Assembly: GCF_050942215.1 (NCBI RefSeq)
Contig: NZ_CP192056.1
Coordinates: 1-64,000, forward strand
From: Sphaerimonospora sp050942215
GTDB lineage: Bacteria > Actinomycetota > Actinomycetes > Streptosporangiales > Streptosporangiaceae
Length of the DNA: 64,000 nucleotides
Reading direction: 5' to 3'
In this document: in pieces, positions 19,621 through 28,565 of the stretch
Layout of the letters: the number at the start of each line of letters is the position of its first letter
How positions within the stretch are numbered: position 1 is the first letter of the stretch
The notes under the pieces: generated by a model
The model's database searches: none
Seen by the model: the letters and a program-made list of their open reading frames with translations, nothing else
Told to the model about the DNA's origin: nothing
Position numbers and translations under genes: made by a program

Positions 19621-20988
19621 ATGAGCACCAACGACGACGCGCTCGGCATCGACCGATCGCCCCTGGACATCGCCGAGCAGGCCTTCCAGATGCTGGCCTG
19701 TCCCCCCAGCGGTCTCACCATCGACGGCAGGAAACTGGGGCACGAGCTGCCACGCCGCCGGCTGTCGCTGATCGAGGTGAGGGATCTCCTCACCACGGCC
19801 ACCTACTCGAACACGACGCGCGACGCCGTCTGGCGGACGCTGCTTAACCGGGCTCGGCAGGACGGGCCGCAGTGGCTGGTTGGCGCGGTCGGCGTCGCCG
19901 TGCCGGCGTTGCGCGGCATCGGCGGAAGGATCTGCCGCGGCTACGTCGCCGGAGACCCGGAAGACATCGACACGGAAGTGCTGACCGCCTTCATCGAGGC
20001 AGTCCGTACGGTGGACATCGACCGGCCGAACGTCTTTCCCCGGCTGTGCATGATGGCCAAGCGGGCCGGCGAGCGAGCGAGAGAGAACGCGGAGGCCGGA
20101 GCCGCCCGACACTTCCCGCTTCAGGAATCGGCGCCGCCGTCCGTGCCATGGGGGCACCCCGACCTCGTCCTCATCGATGCCGTGGCCAAAGGCGTCATCA
20201 GTGAGGTGGACGCCGAGCTGATCGGCATGACCCGCTTGGAGAAGCGCACCCTCACCGACGCCGCCAACGAACTCGGTCTGACCATGGAGGCCGCCAAGAA
20301 GCGCCGCCAGCGTTCGGAGCCGATCCTCGTCGAGGCAATTCTCAACGGGGAAGTCGAGGCGGCCGCGTCCCTAACGATCTCTTCCGCCGCTTCTAGAGAA
20401 GTGGAGGAGGAAATCCCAACGACCTCCGTGCGGAGCCGGACCTCAGATACGCAACCTGTCACAACAACGATGAAGGGAGGCTGGGGCAGCCTCACCGGCT
20501 CCGCACGGACCCCCTACGGCCTCGTCGGGTGTCCGAAAACCTTCCTCTCTCACGGCGTCGTCTCTCAGCCCGACATGTCGCGAAAGCCGCGCAGGCGGCT
20601 ACGGCGGCACATCGTGCGCGCGCTGATGGTCATCGGCATCACGGCGGCCGTCATCGCCGCCATCGTCGCCTCCGCGCTGGCCGACAACGACAGCCTGCAC
20701 GTCGCGACGATGTCGTGGAGCGGCAGCACGCCAGTGGCCGCTCCACCAACCAGCCCGGATCAACTCGGCAGAGTCTTCACCAACCTGCGTAACTGGATCA
20801 TCGGCCTGCTCGCCACGCTCGCGACGCTGATGCTCACCCTCGGCGGTCTGCGCTACCTCGTTGCCGGCGGCGACCCGGGCGAGATCCAGAAAGCCAAGGC
20901 CGCCTTCAAGGCCGCCGCCCTCGGTTACGCCCTGGCGGTGCTGGCCCCGCTCTTCGTCAACGTCCTCAAGCGCATCGTAGGCGAGTGA
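19621..20988 (+). CDS. Fusion: sigma-like HTH domain plus VirB2/TrbC-like pilin domain
   Basis: The single 455-residue frame joins two unlike parts. Residues ~1-250 are soluble and end in a sigma-region-4-like helix-turn-helix (GMTRLEKRTLTDAANELGLTMEAAKKRRQR). Residues ~319-455, from MSRKPRRRLRRHIVRALMV, form a signal-peptide-like helix, a short Ser/Pro segment and two membrane helices (WIIGLLATLATLMLTLGGLRYLVAG and AAFKAAALGYALAVLAPLFV), as in VirB2/TrbC pilin-like subunits. ATG 20,575 could start the pilin alone, but no ribosome-binding site precedes it. ATG 19,558 would extend the N-terminus. It is the first gene of the conjugation operon; a sequencing error hiding a stop cannot be excluded. 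Confidence 0.75.
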   Translation: MSTNDDALGIDRSPLDIAEQAFQMLACPPSGLTIDGRKLGHELPRRRLSLIEVRDLLTTATYSNTTRDAVWRTLLNRARQDGPQWLVGAVGVAVPALRGIGGRICRGYVAGDPEDIDTEVLTAFIEAVRTVDIDRPNVFPRLCMMAKRAGERARENAEAGAARHFPLQESAPPSVPWGHPDLVLIDAVAKGVISEVDAELIGMTRLEKRTLTDAANELGLTMEAAKKRRQRSEPILVEAILNGEVEAAASLTISSAASREVEEEIPTTSVRSRTSDTQPVTTTMKGGWGSLTGSARTPYGLVGCPKTFLSHGVVSQPDMSRKPRRRLRRHIVRALMVIGITAAVIAAIVASALADNDSLHVATMSWSGSTPVAAPPTSPDQLGRVFTNLRNWIIGLLATLATLMLTLGGLRYLVAGGDPGEIQKAKAAFKAAALGYALAVLAPLFVNVLKRIVGE

Positions 20989-20994
20989 TCAGCG

Positions 20995-22566
20995 ATGACG
21001 TTCATGTTGCTTATCCACACCCTGTGGAAAAATCCCGCCCCCACTCCGACGCCCACCCCCGAACTGCCACCGCTGCTGCCCCCTCCCGGTGACACCGGCA
21101 TCAGCCTTGGCATCGGCGGCTGGATCACCGGCCAAATCAACGCATGGTTCGCCGAGCTCGCCACCCACGCCATCAAGCCCTTGCTCGACGTCCTGGCCAC
21201 GACGCTCCTCGCCACCCCGAGCGTCGACGAGCAGAGCAGGATCTGGGACCTCTGGCACGCCACACTGATCATCGCGAACGGCTCGTTCGTCCTGTTCGCC
21301 ACCATCGGCGGGATCCTGGCAATGAGCTATGAGACCGTTCAGACCCGGTACGCGGTCAAGGAGATCTTGCCTCGTCTTGTGCTGGCCTTCCTGACGGTCA
21401 ATGCGAGCTTCCTGATCACCAGCAAGGCCATCGAGACCGCGAACGCCCTCGCCCGGGCTCTTCTCGGACAGGGCTTCGACGCGCGGCGGGCCGCCAACGC
21501 GATCCGCTTTCTCATCTGGCTGCCCGGCAACTCACAGATCTTCTACATCCTGCTCGCCCTGGTGGCCGTGGTGCTGCTCGTCGCCCTGCTCATCACGTTC
21601 GTGCTCCGAGTGGCCCTCACCACCCTGCTGGTGGTCGCCGCGCCACTGGCCCTCGCCTGCCACGCCCTGCCCCAGACCGAAGGCCTGGCCCGCCTGTGGT
21701 GGCGGGTCTTCACCGGCCTCCTGCTGATCCAGATCTGCCAGTCGCTCACACTCGTCACGGCCGTACGGGTCTTCTTCAACCAAGACGGCCGGGAAGCCGT
21801 CGGCCTGTACGGCACCGGTCAGCTCTACAACCTCCTCCTCGCCCTCGTCCTGCTGATCATCCTGGTCCGCATCCCCACATGGGTGTCGCGGGCGATGTTC
21901 CTTCCCTCCGGCCGCGGGCTCGGCGTGATGCGCATCGTCAAGTACGCCCTGGCCTACAAGCTCACCAGCCCGCTTCTCAGCGCCCTGCATCTCAGAAAGG
22001 GCTCCCGTTCCGGTCCGAGCAGGCGAGTGCCGACCGGCACGGTGGTCAGCAGGTCCCTCCCCGCCCTGTCCGCGGGTCCTGCCGGCACGGCTGCCACTCA
22101 CGCTGCCACCGCCGCTGCAACCGGCACTGCGGCAGCGGCAGGTGCCGTACCGGCAAAGCATGCGCCTACCTCGGCGCGTCGGCCGATCCGCGCCGAAGAC
22201 TGGGAGCAGGCGGTCGCCAAGCACGCTCCCACCGCACCGCCGGTCCAGGGGAAGTACCGTCCGACTCCCCGGCCCCAGCAGCCCATCCCTCGTAACACCC
22301 CGGTCTACGGCTATCCCCGGGAGACCTTCTACGCCGCCGGCCCGGCAGGCCTGAGTCAGATGTACCGGCTGCGGAACACCGGAACGACCTCGGGCCAGGC
22401 GAGCGAACCTCCGCCGACCCCCAACCGTGCCGTACGGCCGATCGTGCCACCCACCAAACCGGTCCCCGGCTCAATCGACTGGCCGGAGAACCCAGGGCGT
22501 CGTCGCACACCCCCACCGTCATCGCGCCGCCGTACGCGCGGCGGTCGGGGAGGTGACGGACGATGA
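20995..22566 (+). CDS. VirB6/TrbL-like conjugation membrane protein
   Basis: A 523-residue polytopic protein with a Pro-rich N-terminus and about six membrane segments between residues 80 and 320 (for example TLIIANGSFVLFATIGGILA, FYILLALVAVVLLVALLITF and LLLALVLLIILVRIPTW), followed by a ~200-residue Ala/Pro/Arg-rich cytoplasmic tail. This matches TrbL/VirB6-type channel components of Gram-positive type IV secretion systems. It starts 6 bases after the pilin fusion and overlaps the VirB3-like gene by 4 bases. ATG 21,004 is an alternative start. Confidence 0.8.
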   Translation: MTFMLLIHTLWKNPAPTPTPTPELPPLLPPPGDTGISLGIGGWITGQINAWFAELATHAIKPLLDVLATTLLATPSVDEQSRIWDLWHATLIIANGSFVLFATIGGILAMSYETVQTRYAVKEILPRLVLAFLTVNASFLITSKAIETANALARALLGQGFDARRAANAIRFLIWLPGNSQIFYILLALVAVVLLVALLITFVLRVALTTLLVVAAPLALACHALPQTEGLARLWWRVFTGLLLIQICQSLTLVTAVRVFFNQDGREAVGLYGTGQLYNLLLALVLLIILVRIPTWVSRAMFLPSGRGLGVMRIVKYALAYKLTSPLLSALHLRKGSRSGPSRRVPTGTVVSRSLPALSAGPAGTAATHAATAAATGTAAAAGAVPAKHAPTSARRPIRAEDWEQAVAKHAPTAPPVQGKYRPTPRPQQPIPRNTPVYGYPRETFYAAGPAGLSQMYRLRNTGTTSGQASEPPPTPNRAVRPIVPPTKPVPGSIDWPENPGRRRTPPPSSRRRTRGGRGGDGR

Positions 22567-23501
22567 GCTGGACGGAGGTCGTTCGCATCCCCGTCGACGT
22601 CGAGCAGCCCGACAAGATTGTCTGGGGGTTCACCGCTCGGCAGGCGGCCATTCTCGCCGCCACCGGAGCCATCCTCTATCTGGGCTACACCTACCTCGGC
22701 GAGCGCATTCCGCTCACGGCGTTCGCGGTGATCGCCCTGCCGGTCACGGTGCTGGGAATCCTGCTGGCCGTCGGCACCCACGACGGCGTCAGCCTGGACC
22801 GCTTCCTGCTCGCCGCGCTCCGGCACACGCGATCCCCGAAGTACCTGGTATCCGCGCTGGACGATGTGCTGCCTCCGCCTGCGTGGATGGCAGCCGATCC
22901 CGGCCCGCTCCCCGCACCCCTCAAACTCCCCACCCGCTCAGTGGCAGGGGACGGTCTGGTCGACCTCGGCCCGGACGGAGTCGTCGCAGTGGCCGAAGTC
23001 TCCACGGTCAGCTTCGCGCTGAGGACTCCCGACGAGCAGGACGCGTTGGTCGCGGCCTTCGGGCGCTGGCTCAACTCGCTGTCCGGACCGGTGCAGATCC
23101 TCGTGCGTGCCGAGCGCGTCGACCTCACCGCGACGATCGCCACCCTCAAGGAGAGCGCGCCGCAGCTTCCCCATCCCGCGCTGGCCTACGCCGCCCGTGA
23201 GCACGCGGCCTTCCTGACCGAACTGGCCATTCGTCACGAGCTCCTTCGGCGGCAAGTTCTGCTGGTCATCCGCGAGCCACGCGTCGGTGCAAGCGGATCC
23301 TCCGCGGCCAAGGCCCGTGCTTATCGACGTCTGGACGAGGCGGCCCGGCTCCTGGGCGCATGCGGGCTCACCGTACGCCTGCTGGACGGGGCGGCGGTTA
23401 CCGCACTGTTGACCTCCTGCTTCGATCCGATGGCACCGCCCCTGTCTGCGGGTGAGCTCGCCCTTCCCAACGAGGTCATCAGCATGGGAGGCCGTCGATG
23501 A
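22563..23501 (+). CDS. PrgI/VirB3-like protein with C-terminal extension
   Basis: The N-terminal part has two close membrane helices (ARQAAILAATGAILYLGYTYL and LTAFAVIALPVTVLGILLAVG) followed by HDGVSLDRFLLAALRHTRSPK, the PrgI/VirB3 pattern of type IV secretion systems. At 312 residues it is much longer than a simple PrgI protein (about 110-120). The remainder (about 130-300), with VAEVSTVSFALRTPDEQDAL and FGRWLNSLSGPVQILVRAER, resembles the N-terminal domain of VirB4-like ATPases. Four-base overlaps with both neighbours indicate translational coupling. Confidence 0.82.
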   Translation: MSWTEVVRIPVDVEQPDKIVWGFTARQAAILAATGAILYLGYTYLGERIPLTAFAVIALPVTVLGILLAVGTHDGVSLDRFLLAALRHTRSPKYLVSALDDVLPPPAWMAADPGPLPAPLKLPTRSVAGDGLVDLGPDGVVAVAEVSTVSFALRTPDEQDALVAAFGRWLNSLSGPVQILVRAERVDLTATIATLKESAPQLPHPALAYAAREHAAFLTELAIRHELLRRQVLLVIREPRVGASGSSAAKARAYRRLDEAARLLGACGLTVRLLDGAAVTALLTSCFDPMAPPLSAGELALPNEVISMGGRR

Positions 23502-25258
23502 AGTTCCGCCTCCGCCGTACGGCTGCCGCTCCTTCGGGTATCGGCCCCGACTCGGTCGAAGTCCGCCCTCGTCATCTGCACGTCCGCGACGGGCTTTGCG
23601 CGACGCTCGTCATCGCCGGGTTCCCTCGTGAGGTCGGCCCGGGCTGGCTTGAGCCGCTGCTGGCCTACGCCGGCCGACTCGACGTCTCGGTGCACATCGA
23701 GCCCGTCCCCTCTCTGCTCGCCGCCGACCGACTCCGCAAGCAACTCGCTCGCCTGGAATCCGGGCTCAGGGCCAATCAGGAGCACGGACGGCTCCTGGAC
23801 CCGGGAGCGGAGGCCGCTGCCGAGGACGCCCAGGAGTTGATGTCGAAGATCGCTCGCGGCCAGGCCAAGCTCTTCCGCGCCGCCATCTACCTGACCGTTC
23901 ATGCCGGCAGCGAGCAGGAGCTCGACGACGCCTGCGCCCATGTCCGAGCGCTGGCCGCCTCGTTGCTGCTGGACGCCCGGCAGCTCACGTTCCGGCAGCT
24001 ACAGGGCTGGATCAGCACGCTGCCGCTCGCCTATGACAACGTGGCGCAGCGCCGGACACTCGACACGCCCGCGCTCGCTGCCGCGTTCCCCTTCACCAGC
24101 CCAGACCTCACCACCGAGCTCGGGCCCACCGCGGTCCTCTACGGCGCCAACCCCGCCAGTTCCTCTCTGGTCGCCTGGGACCGCTTCGCTCAGGACAACC
24201 ACAACTCGGTGATCCTCGCCCGGTCGGGTGCGGGTAAGTCCTACCTCGCGAAGCTGGAGGCCCTTCGCTCTCTCTACACGGGCGTCGAAGTCGCCGTCAT
24301 CGATCCCGAGGACGAGTACGCCCGGCTCTGCTCGGCTGTCGGGGGCGCCTACATCCATCTCGGCGCGCCCAAGGTGCGGCTGAACCCCTTCGACCTTCCG
24401 CCGAGAAGCCGACGCGACAGCGACCCGCTCACCCGGCGCGCGCTGTTCCTGCACACCCTGATCAGTCTCATGCTCGGCGAGCCGCTCGACAAGGCGAGCA
24501 AGGCCGCGCTCGACCGCGCCATCATGGCCGCCTATCGCAAGGCCGGGATCACCCTGGAGCCTCGCACGTGGAACCGTCGCCCGCCCCTCTTGCGGGATCT
24601 GGTAACCGCGCTGACCGATGACGCCGATCCGAAGGCGAAGGAGCTGGCCGCCGGGCTCGCTCCGTACGTCACCGGAAGCCATCGCCAGCTCTTCGACGGC
24701 CACACCAGCACCCGGCCTGACTCCCACCTGATCGTCTTCTCCCTCCGTGACCTGCCCGAGGAGCTGAAGGCGGTCGGCACGCTGCTGACATTGGATGCCA
24801 TCTGGCGCCGTGTCTCCGATCCCCGCGACCGCCGCCCGCGCCTGGTCGTGGTTGACGAGGCGTGGCTGCTCATGCGTGACCCCGAAGGCGCAAGATTCCT
24901 CCTGCGCATGGCCAAGGCGGCGCGCAAGCACTGGGCCGGGCTGTCCGTCGTCACGCAGGACACCGGCGACCTGCTCAGCTCGGAGACGGGCCAGGCCATC
25001 ATCGCCAACTCCACCACGCAGATCCTGCTGAAGCAGGCACCCCAGGCGATCGACAAGGTCGTCGACGCATTCCAGCTCTCGGACGGTGAACGGCAGCTCC
25101 TCCTGTCCGCGGAACGCGGGACCGGCCTTCTCATGGGCGGCGCGGGCGCGCAGCGGGTGCCTCTGCAAGTGATCGCGAGTCAGCGCGAACACGACCTCGC
25201 CACTTCCTCACCTCACGAGCTGGCCCAGATCGACAACGACGAGGAGACCTACCTGTGA
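23498..25258 (+). CDS. virB4: VirB4-like conjugation ATPase
   Basis: Cytoplasmic ATPase that powers assembly and transfer through the type IV channel. The 586-residue protein has Walker A ARSGAGKSYLAKLEAL (about 241-256), Walker B RLVVVDEAWLLM (about 447-458), and a downstream SVVTQDTGDLL segment with a glutamine sensor. The N-terminal 200 residues form the CagE/TrbE-like domain. It overlaps the upstream gene by 4 bases (ATGA) and the downstream gene by 4 bases (GTGA). Confidence 0.92.
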   Translation: MKFRLRRTAAAPSGIGPDSVEVRPRHLHVRDGLCATLVIAGFPREVGPGWLEPLLAYAGRLDVSVHIEPVPSLLAADRLRKQLARLESGLRANQEHGRLLDPGAEAAAEDAQELMSKIARGQAKLFRAAIYLTVHAGSEQELDDACAHVRALAASLLLDARQLTFRQLQGWISTLPLAYDNVAQRRTLDTPALAAAFPFTSPDLTTELGPTAVLYGANPASSSLVAWDRFAQDNHNSVILARSGAGKSYLAKLEALRSLYTGVEVAVIDPEDEYARLCSAVGGAYIHLGAPKVRLNPFDLPPRSRRDSDPLTRRALFLHTLISLMLGEPLDKASKAALDRAIMAAYRKAGITLEPRTWNRRPPLLRDLVTALTDDADPKAKELAAGLAPYVTGSHRQLFDGHTSTRPDSHLIVFSLRDLPEELKAVGTLLTLDAIWRRVSDPRDRRPRLVVVDEAWLLMRDPEGARFLLRMAKAARKHWAGLSVVTQDTGDLLSSETGQAIIANSTTQILLKQAPQAIDKVVDAFQLSDGERQLLLSAERGTGLLMGGAGAQRVPLQVIASQREHDLATSSPHELAQIDNDEETYL

Positions 25259-27648
25259 TCGACGACCTCATCACCGACCCGTCCGCCCTACTGGACATGG
25301 CGTACGCCTGGCTCGAGACTCACATGTGGCACCTGATCGCGCTCTTCGTCGGCCTGGACGTGGCGCAGCTGGTGCTCGGACAGGCTCTGGTGCGACTGCG
25401 CCACCGGAAACTGGCCCGTGGTGCTCGCTGCGTGGAGATCCTCGCCCCACCGGTCGCGGACATGCCCGGTGCCGAGGCGCTCTGGGGCAACCTCATCGGC
25501 CTGCTCCGGCCGTCCTGGAAGCGCCTCCTCTTCGGGCAACCCCACCTGGTCTTCGAATACGTCTTCAGCTCCGACGGCGTGAAGATCCGGCTCTGGGTAC
25601 CCGGTGTGATCCCCCAGCACCTGGTGGAGCACGCCATCGAAGCCGCATGGCCGTCAGCTCGCACCTCGGTCCAGGAGGCTGCGCCGCCCGTGCCGCTCAC
25701 CGGCCGTTCGCATGGTGGACAGTTCAGGATCGCCCGCAGTGAGCAGCTCCCCCTCCGGCACGACCACGGGATCGACCCGATCCGGGCGCTGGTGGGAGCG
25801 GCCGTCGGGATGCCGACCTGGCAGCACGCCGCCGTGCAGATCCTCGCCCGGCCGGCGACCGGCCGACGCCTCGCACTCAAGCTCAAGAGCGGACCGCCGT
25901 GGCTGGTACGAGCCGCTCTCGACCTCCTGACCCCAGGACCGTCACACTCACGCATCCCTCCTCAGCGCCTCCAGCACGCAACGGATCGGGCTGTCTATCT
26001 GGAGGAGACCGCCGAGGCACGCGCCATCAGGGACAAGGCCCTCCAGCCGCGCTATGTCGTGGCGGTCCGGTACGCCGTACAGGCCGACGACCCCACCGGG
26101 GGTGATGCCAAGGCGATGAAGGTCGCCAATGCAGCGCGCCGTAACGCGATTCGAGGACGGGCGCACGCCATCGCGTCGGCATTCGCTCTCTTCTCCGGGC
26201 ACAACCGGCTGGAGCGGCAGATTCTGGCCATGCCCGCTGCGCATCTCGCGGGGCGGCGCATGGGGAGAGGCTTCCTGCTCTCGGTGCCGGAGCTCGCGGC
26301 TCTGGCTCATCTTCCTCTTGATGTGGCGGTTCCCGGGCTACAGCGCGCCGGAGCCAACACCGTCCCGCCCTCACCGCAGATCGCGTACGGCGGAGCGCAC
26401 GTCAAGACCCTCGGCTTCGCAGACTCCGGGCACGAGCGACCGGTCGCCCTCCGCGTAGCCGACTCCTTCCACCACGTGCACGTCCTCGGCCCCAATGGCA
26501 CCGGCAAGTCGACCCTGCTGGCGCAGATGATCCTGTCCGACATCCAGGCGGGACGCGGAACGGTCGTGATCGAGGCCAAGGGAGACCTGATCAACGACCT
26601 GCTGGGCTTGATCCCCGAGTCCGTCGCCGACAAGGTCGTCCTGATCGACCCCGACGACCGCCACACCCGCCCGTCCCTCAATGTTCTCGGTGGTGCCGAC
26701 CTCGAAAGCGGCGTGGACAACCTCGTCGGCATCTTCCACAAGATCTACGCGGACTACTGGGGACCGCGCACCGACGACATCCTTCGCGGCTGCGCGCTGA
26801 CGCTCGCCGCCCATGGCGGGACTCTCGCGGACGTCCCCACCCTGCTCATCGACGCCGAATACCGGCGTCGTCTCGTGGCCGGCGTGCGGGATCCGCTGCT
26901 GCTCGGCTTCTGGCAATGGTACGAGAGCCTGTCCGACTCAGCCCGGGCACACGTCACCAGCCCGATCATGAACAAGCTGCGCGCCTTCCTGCTCCGCCCG
27001 TTCGTCCGTGACGTGCTCGGTTCCGCCCGATCGACCTTCGATCTCGGCGCCGTACTCGACGGCGGAATCCTGCTCGTCCGACTCCCCAAAGGCGTGCTCG
27101 GCGAGGACAGCGCCCGCCTGCTCGGCTCCATGGTCCTCGCGCAGGTCTGGCAGGCCGCCTCGCACCGAGCCAAGGTCGGCCGTCCCCGACCTCCGGCAGC
27201 CCTCTATGTCGATGAGGCGCACAACTTCCTCACCCTGCCGCACGCGCTCGGCGACATGCTCGCAGAGGCCCGGGCGTACCGGCTGTCCCTGGTGATCGCC
27301 CATCAGCACCTGGCCCAACTTCCCCGGGATCTTCGCCAGGCCGTCTCTTCGGACGCGCGCAACAAGATCTACTTCTCGCTGTCACCCCAAGACGCCCGAG
27401 AGGTCGAGCACCACTTCACCCCTTACCTGCGGGCTCATGATCTGGCCAATCTGAGTGCCTTCCAGGCTGCCGTCCGGCTCATGTCGCGATCCACCGAAGC
27501 GCCTCCGTTCACGATGCGCACGAGGCCGCTTCCCGAACCCTCAGGTGACGTCGCGCGGGATGTCAGGGCTGCAGCCGCCAGAGCGCATGGCCGTACCGCC
27601 GCAGCCGCGCCGGAAACCCGCCGGGACGACCCCCGGCTCCACCACTGA
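25255..27648 (+). CDS. VirD4/TraD-like coupling ATPase
   Basis: A 797-residue ATPase with one or two N-terminal hydrophobic segments (LIALFVGLDVAQLVLGQAL), a middle domain of about 350 residues, Walker A HVLGPNGTGKSTLLAQM (about 408-424), the family block IEAKGDLINDLL, and Walker B ALYVDEAHNFL (about 647-657). This fits the type IV secretion coupling proteins or HerA-like ATPases of actinobacterial conjugative elements that bring relaxase-bound DNA to the channel. GTG 25,255 overlaps the virB4 stop. The C-terminal tail is Arg/Ala/Pro-rich. Confidence 0.88.
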   Translation: MIDDLITDPSALLDMAYAWLETHMWHLIALFVGLDVAQLVLGQALVRLRHRKLARGARCVEILAPPVADMPGAEALWGNLIGLLRPSWKRLLFGQPHLVFEYVFSSDGVKIRLWVPGVIPQHLVEHAIEAAWPSARTSVQEAAPPVPLTGRSHGGQFRIARSEQLPLRHDHGIDPIRALVGAAVGMPTWQHAAVQILARPATGRRLALKLKSGPPWLVRAALDLLTPGPSHSRIPPQRLQHATDRAVYLEETAEARAIRDKALQPRYVVAVRYAVQADDPTGGDAKAMKVANAARRNAIRGRAHAIASAFALFSGHNRLERQILAMPAAHLAGRRMGRGFLLSVPELAALAHLPLDVAVPGLQRAGANTVPPSPQIAYGGAHVKTLGFADSGHERPVALRVADSFHHVHVLGPNGTGKSTLLAQMILSDIQAGRGTVVIEAKGDLINDLLGLIPESVADKVVLIDPDDRHTRPSLNVLGGADLESGVDNLVGIFHKIYADYWGPRTDDILRGCALTLAAHGGTLADVPTLLIDAEYRRRLVAGVRDPLLLGFWQWYESLSDSARAHVTSPIMNKLRAFLLRPFVRDVLGSARSTFDLGAVLDGGILLVRLPKGVLGEDSARLLGSMVLAQVWQAASHRAKVGRPRPPAALYVDEAHNFLTLPHALGDMLAEARAYRLSLVIAHQHLAQLPRDLRQAVSSDARNKIYFSLSPQDAREVEHHFTPYLRAHDLANLSAFQAAVRLMSRSTEAPPFTMRTRPLPEPSGDVARDVRAAAARAHGRTAAAAPETRRDDPRLHH

Positions 27649-27659
27649 AGGAGAAGCAA

Positions 27660-28565
27660 ATGCCCAACGCCCGATTCACCCCTGCGGTCCTGGCCCAGCT
27701 CGCCGCTAGGCTCACCATGCGCGACCGCCGGCTCCTGCGGCTGATCCAGGAGCAGCGCGTTCTGACCTCGACCCAGATCGCTGAGATCGCGTTCGACACG
27801 GACGACACCGCCCGGAGGCGCCTGTTCACCCTGCACCGCATGGGCGTGCTGGATCGCTTCCGGCCCAACCTGCCGCCAGGCATGGGAACGGCGCCCTACC
27901 ACTACGTGGTCGGTCCCGCGGGCGCGGCCGTGCTCGCATCCGAGGATGGCGTGGACCTCAACGCGTACGGCTACCGCCGGGACCGCGTCCTGTCCATCGC
28001 CTACAGCCAGCGGCTCGCCCACACCGTCGGCACCAACGGTTTCGGCGCCGCACTCCGGGGTTTCGCCCGGCGGCAAGCGAACGCCGAGCTGGTCACCTGG
28101 TGGCCGGAGAATCGCTGCGCCTCCGTGTGGGGCGACACCGTTCGCCCGGATGCGTACGGCCGCTGGCGCCAGGACGAGCAGACAATCGACTTCTTCCTTG
28201 AGTACGACACTGGCAGCGAGCCCCTCGACCGCGTCGTACGGAAACTCGACGGCTATGCGGCCCTCACCCGGATCAGCCGAGTGGTCACCCCTGTGCTCTT
28301 CTGGGTCCAGAGCGAGCGGCGCGAGGCCAACCTCAGGCGCAAGCTCGTGCAGCACCCGGCACAAGCTTTCGTCCCCGTCGCCACCGGCAACCCGTCGGCG
28401 CTGGTCGGCCCGGTGGACGAAGGGCCCGCGGGAGAGAAGTGGCTTCCCTCTGACGCCGCAGGTCCTCGGCTCCGCCTGGCCGGCCTCGCTTCGCACTGGC
28501 CCAGCCTCGGGCCCCACGAGGGAGCCACCCCGCCTGACGCCCCGTCCCTGGAGGACGGCGAATGA
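27660..28565 (+). CDS. Replication-relaxation family protein, candidate relaxase
   Basis: A 301-residue protein with an N-terminal winged helix (RDRRLLRLIQEQRVLTSTQ ... ARRRLFTLHRMGVLDRFRP) and a second domain with PDAYGRW (about 162), IDFFLEYDTGSEPLD (about 178-192) and a downstream Lys (VRKLDGYAAL). This is the Replic_Relax family pattern, and the D...ExD...K arrangement resembles the PD-(D/E)XK-type nuclease core proposed for MobC-like relaxases. It would nick at oriT to start transfer. AAGGAGAAG precedes ATG 27,660; the stop overlaps the next gene by 4 bases. Confidence 0.82.
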   Translation: MPNARFTPAVLAQLAARLTMRDRRLLRLIQEQRVLTSTQIAEIAFDTDDTARRRLFTLHRMGVLDRFRPNLPPGMGTAPYHYVVGPAGAAVLASEDGVDLNAYGYRRDRVLSIAYSQRLAHTVGTNGFGAALRGFARRQANAELVTWWPENRCASVWGDTVRPDAYGRWRQDEQTIDFFLEYDTGSEPLDRVVRKLDGYAALTRISRVVTPVLFWVQSERREANLRRKLVQHPAQAFVPVATGNPSALVGPVDEGPAGEKWLPSDAAGPRLRLAGLASHWPSLGPHEGATPPDAPSLEDGE

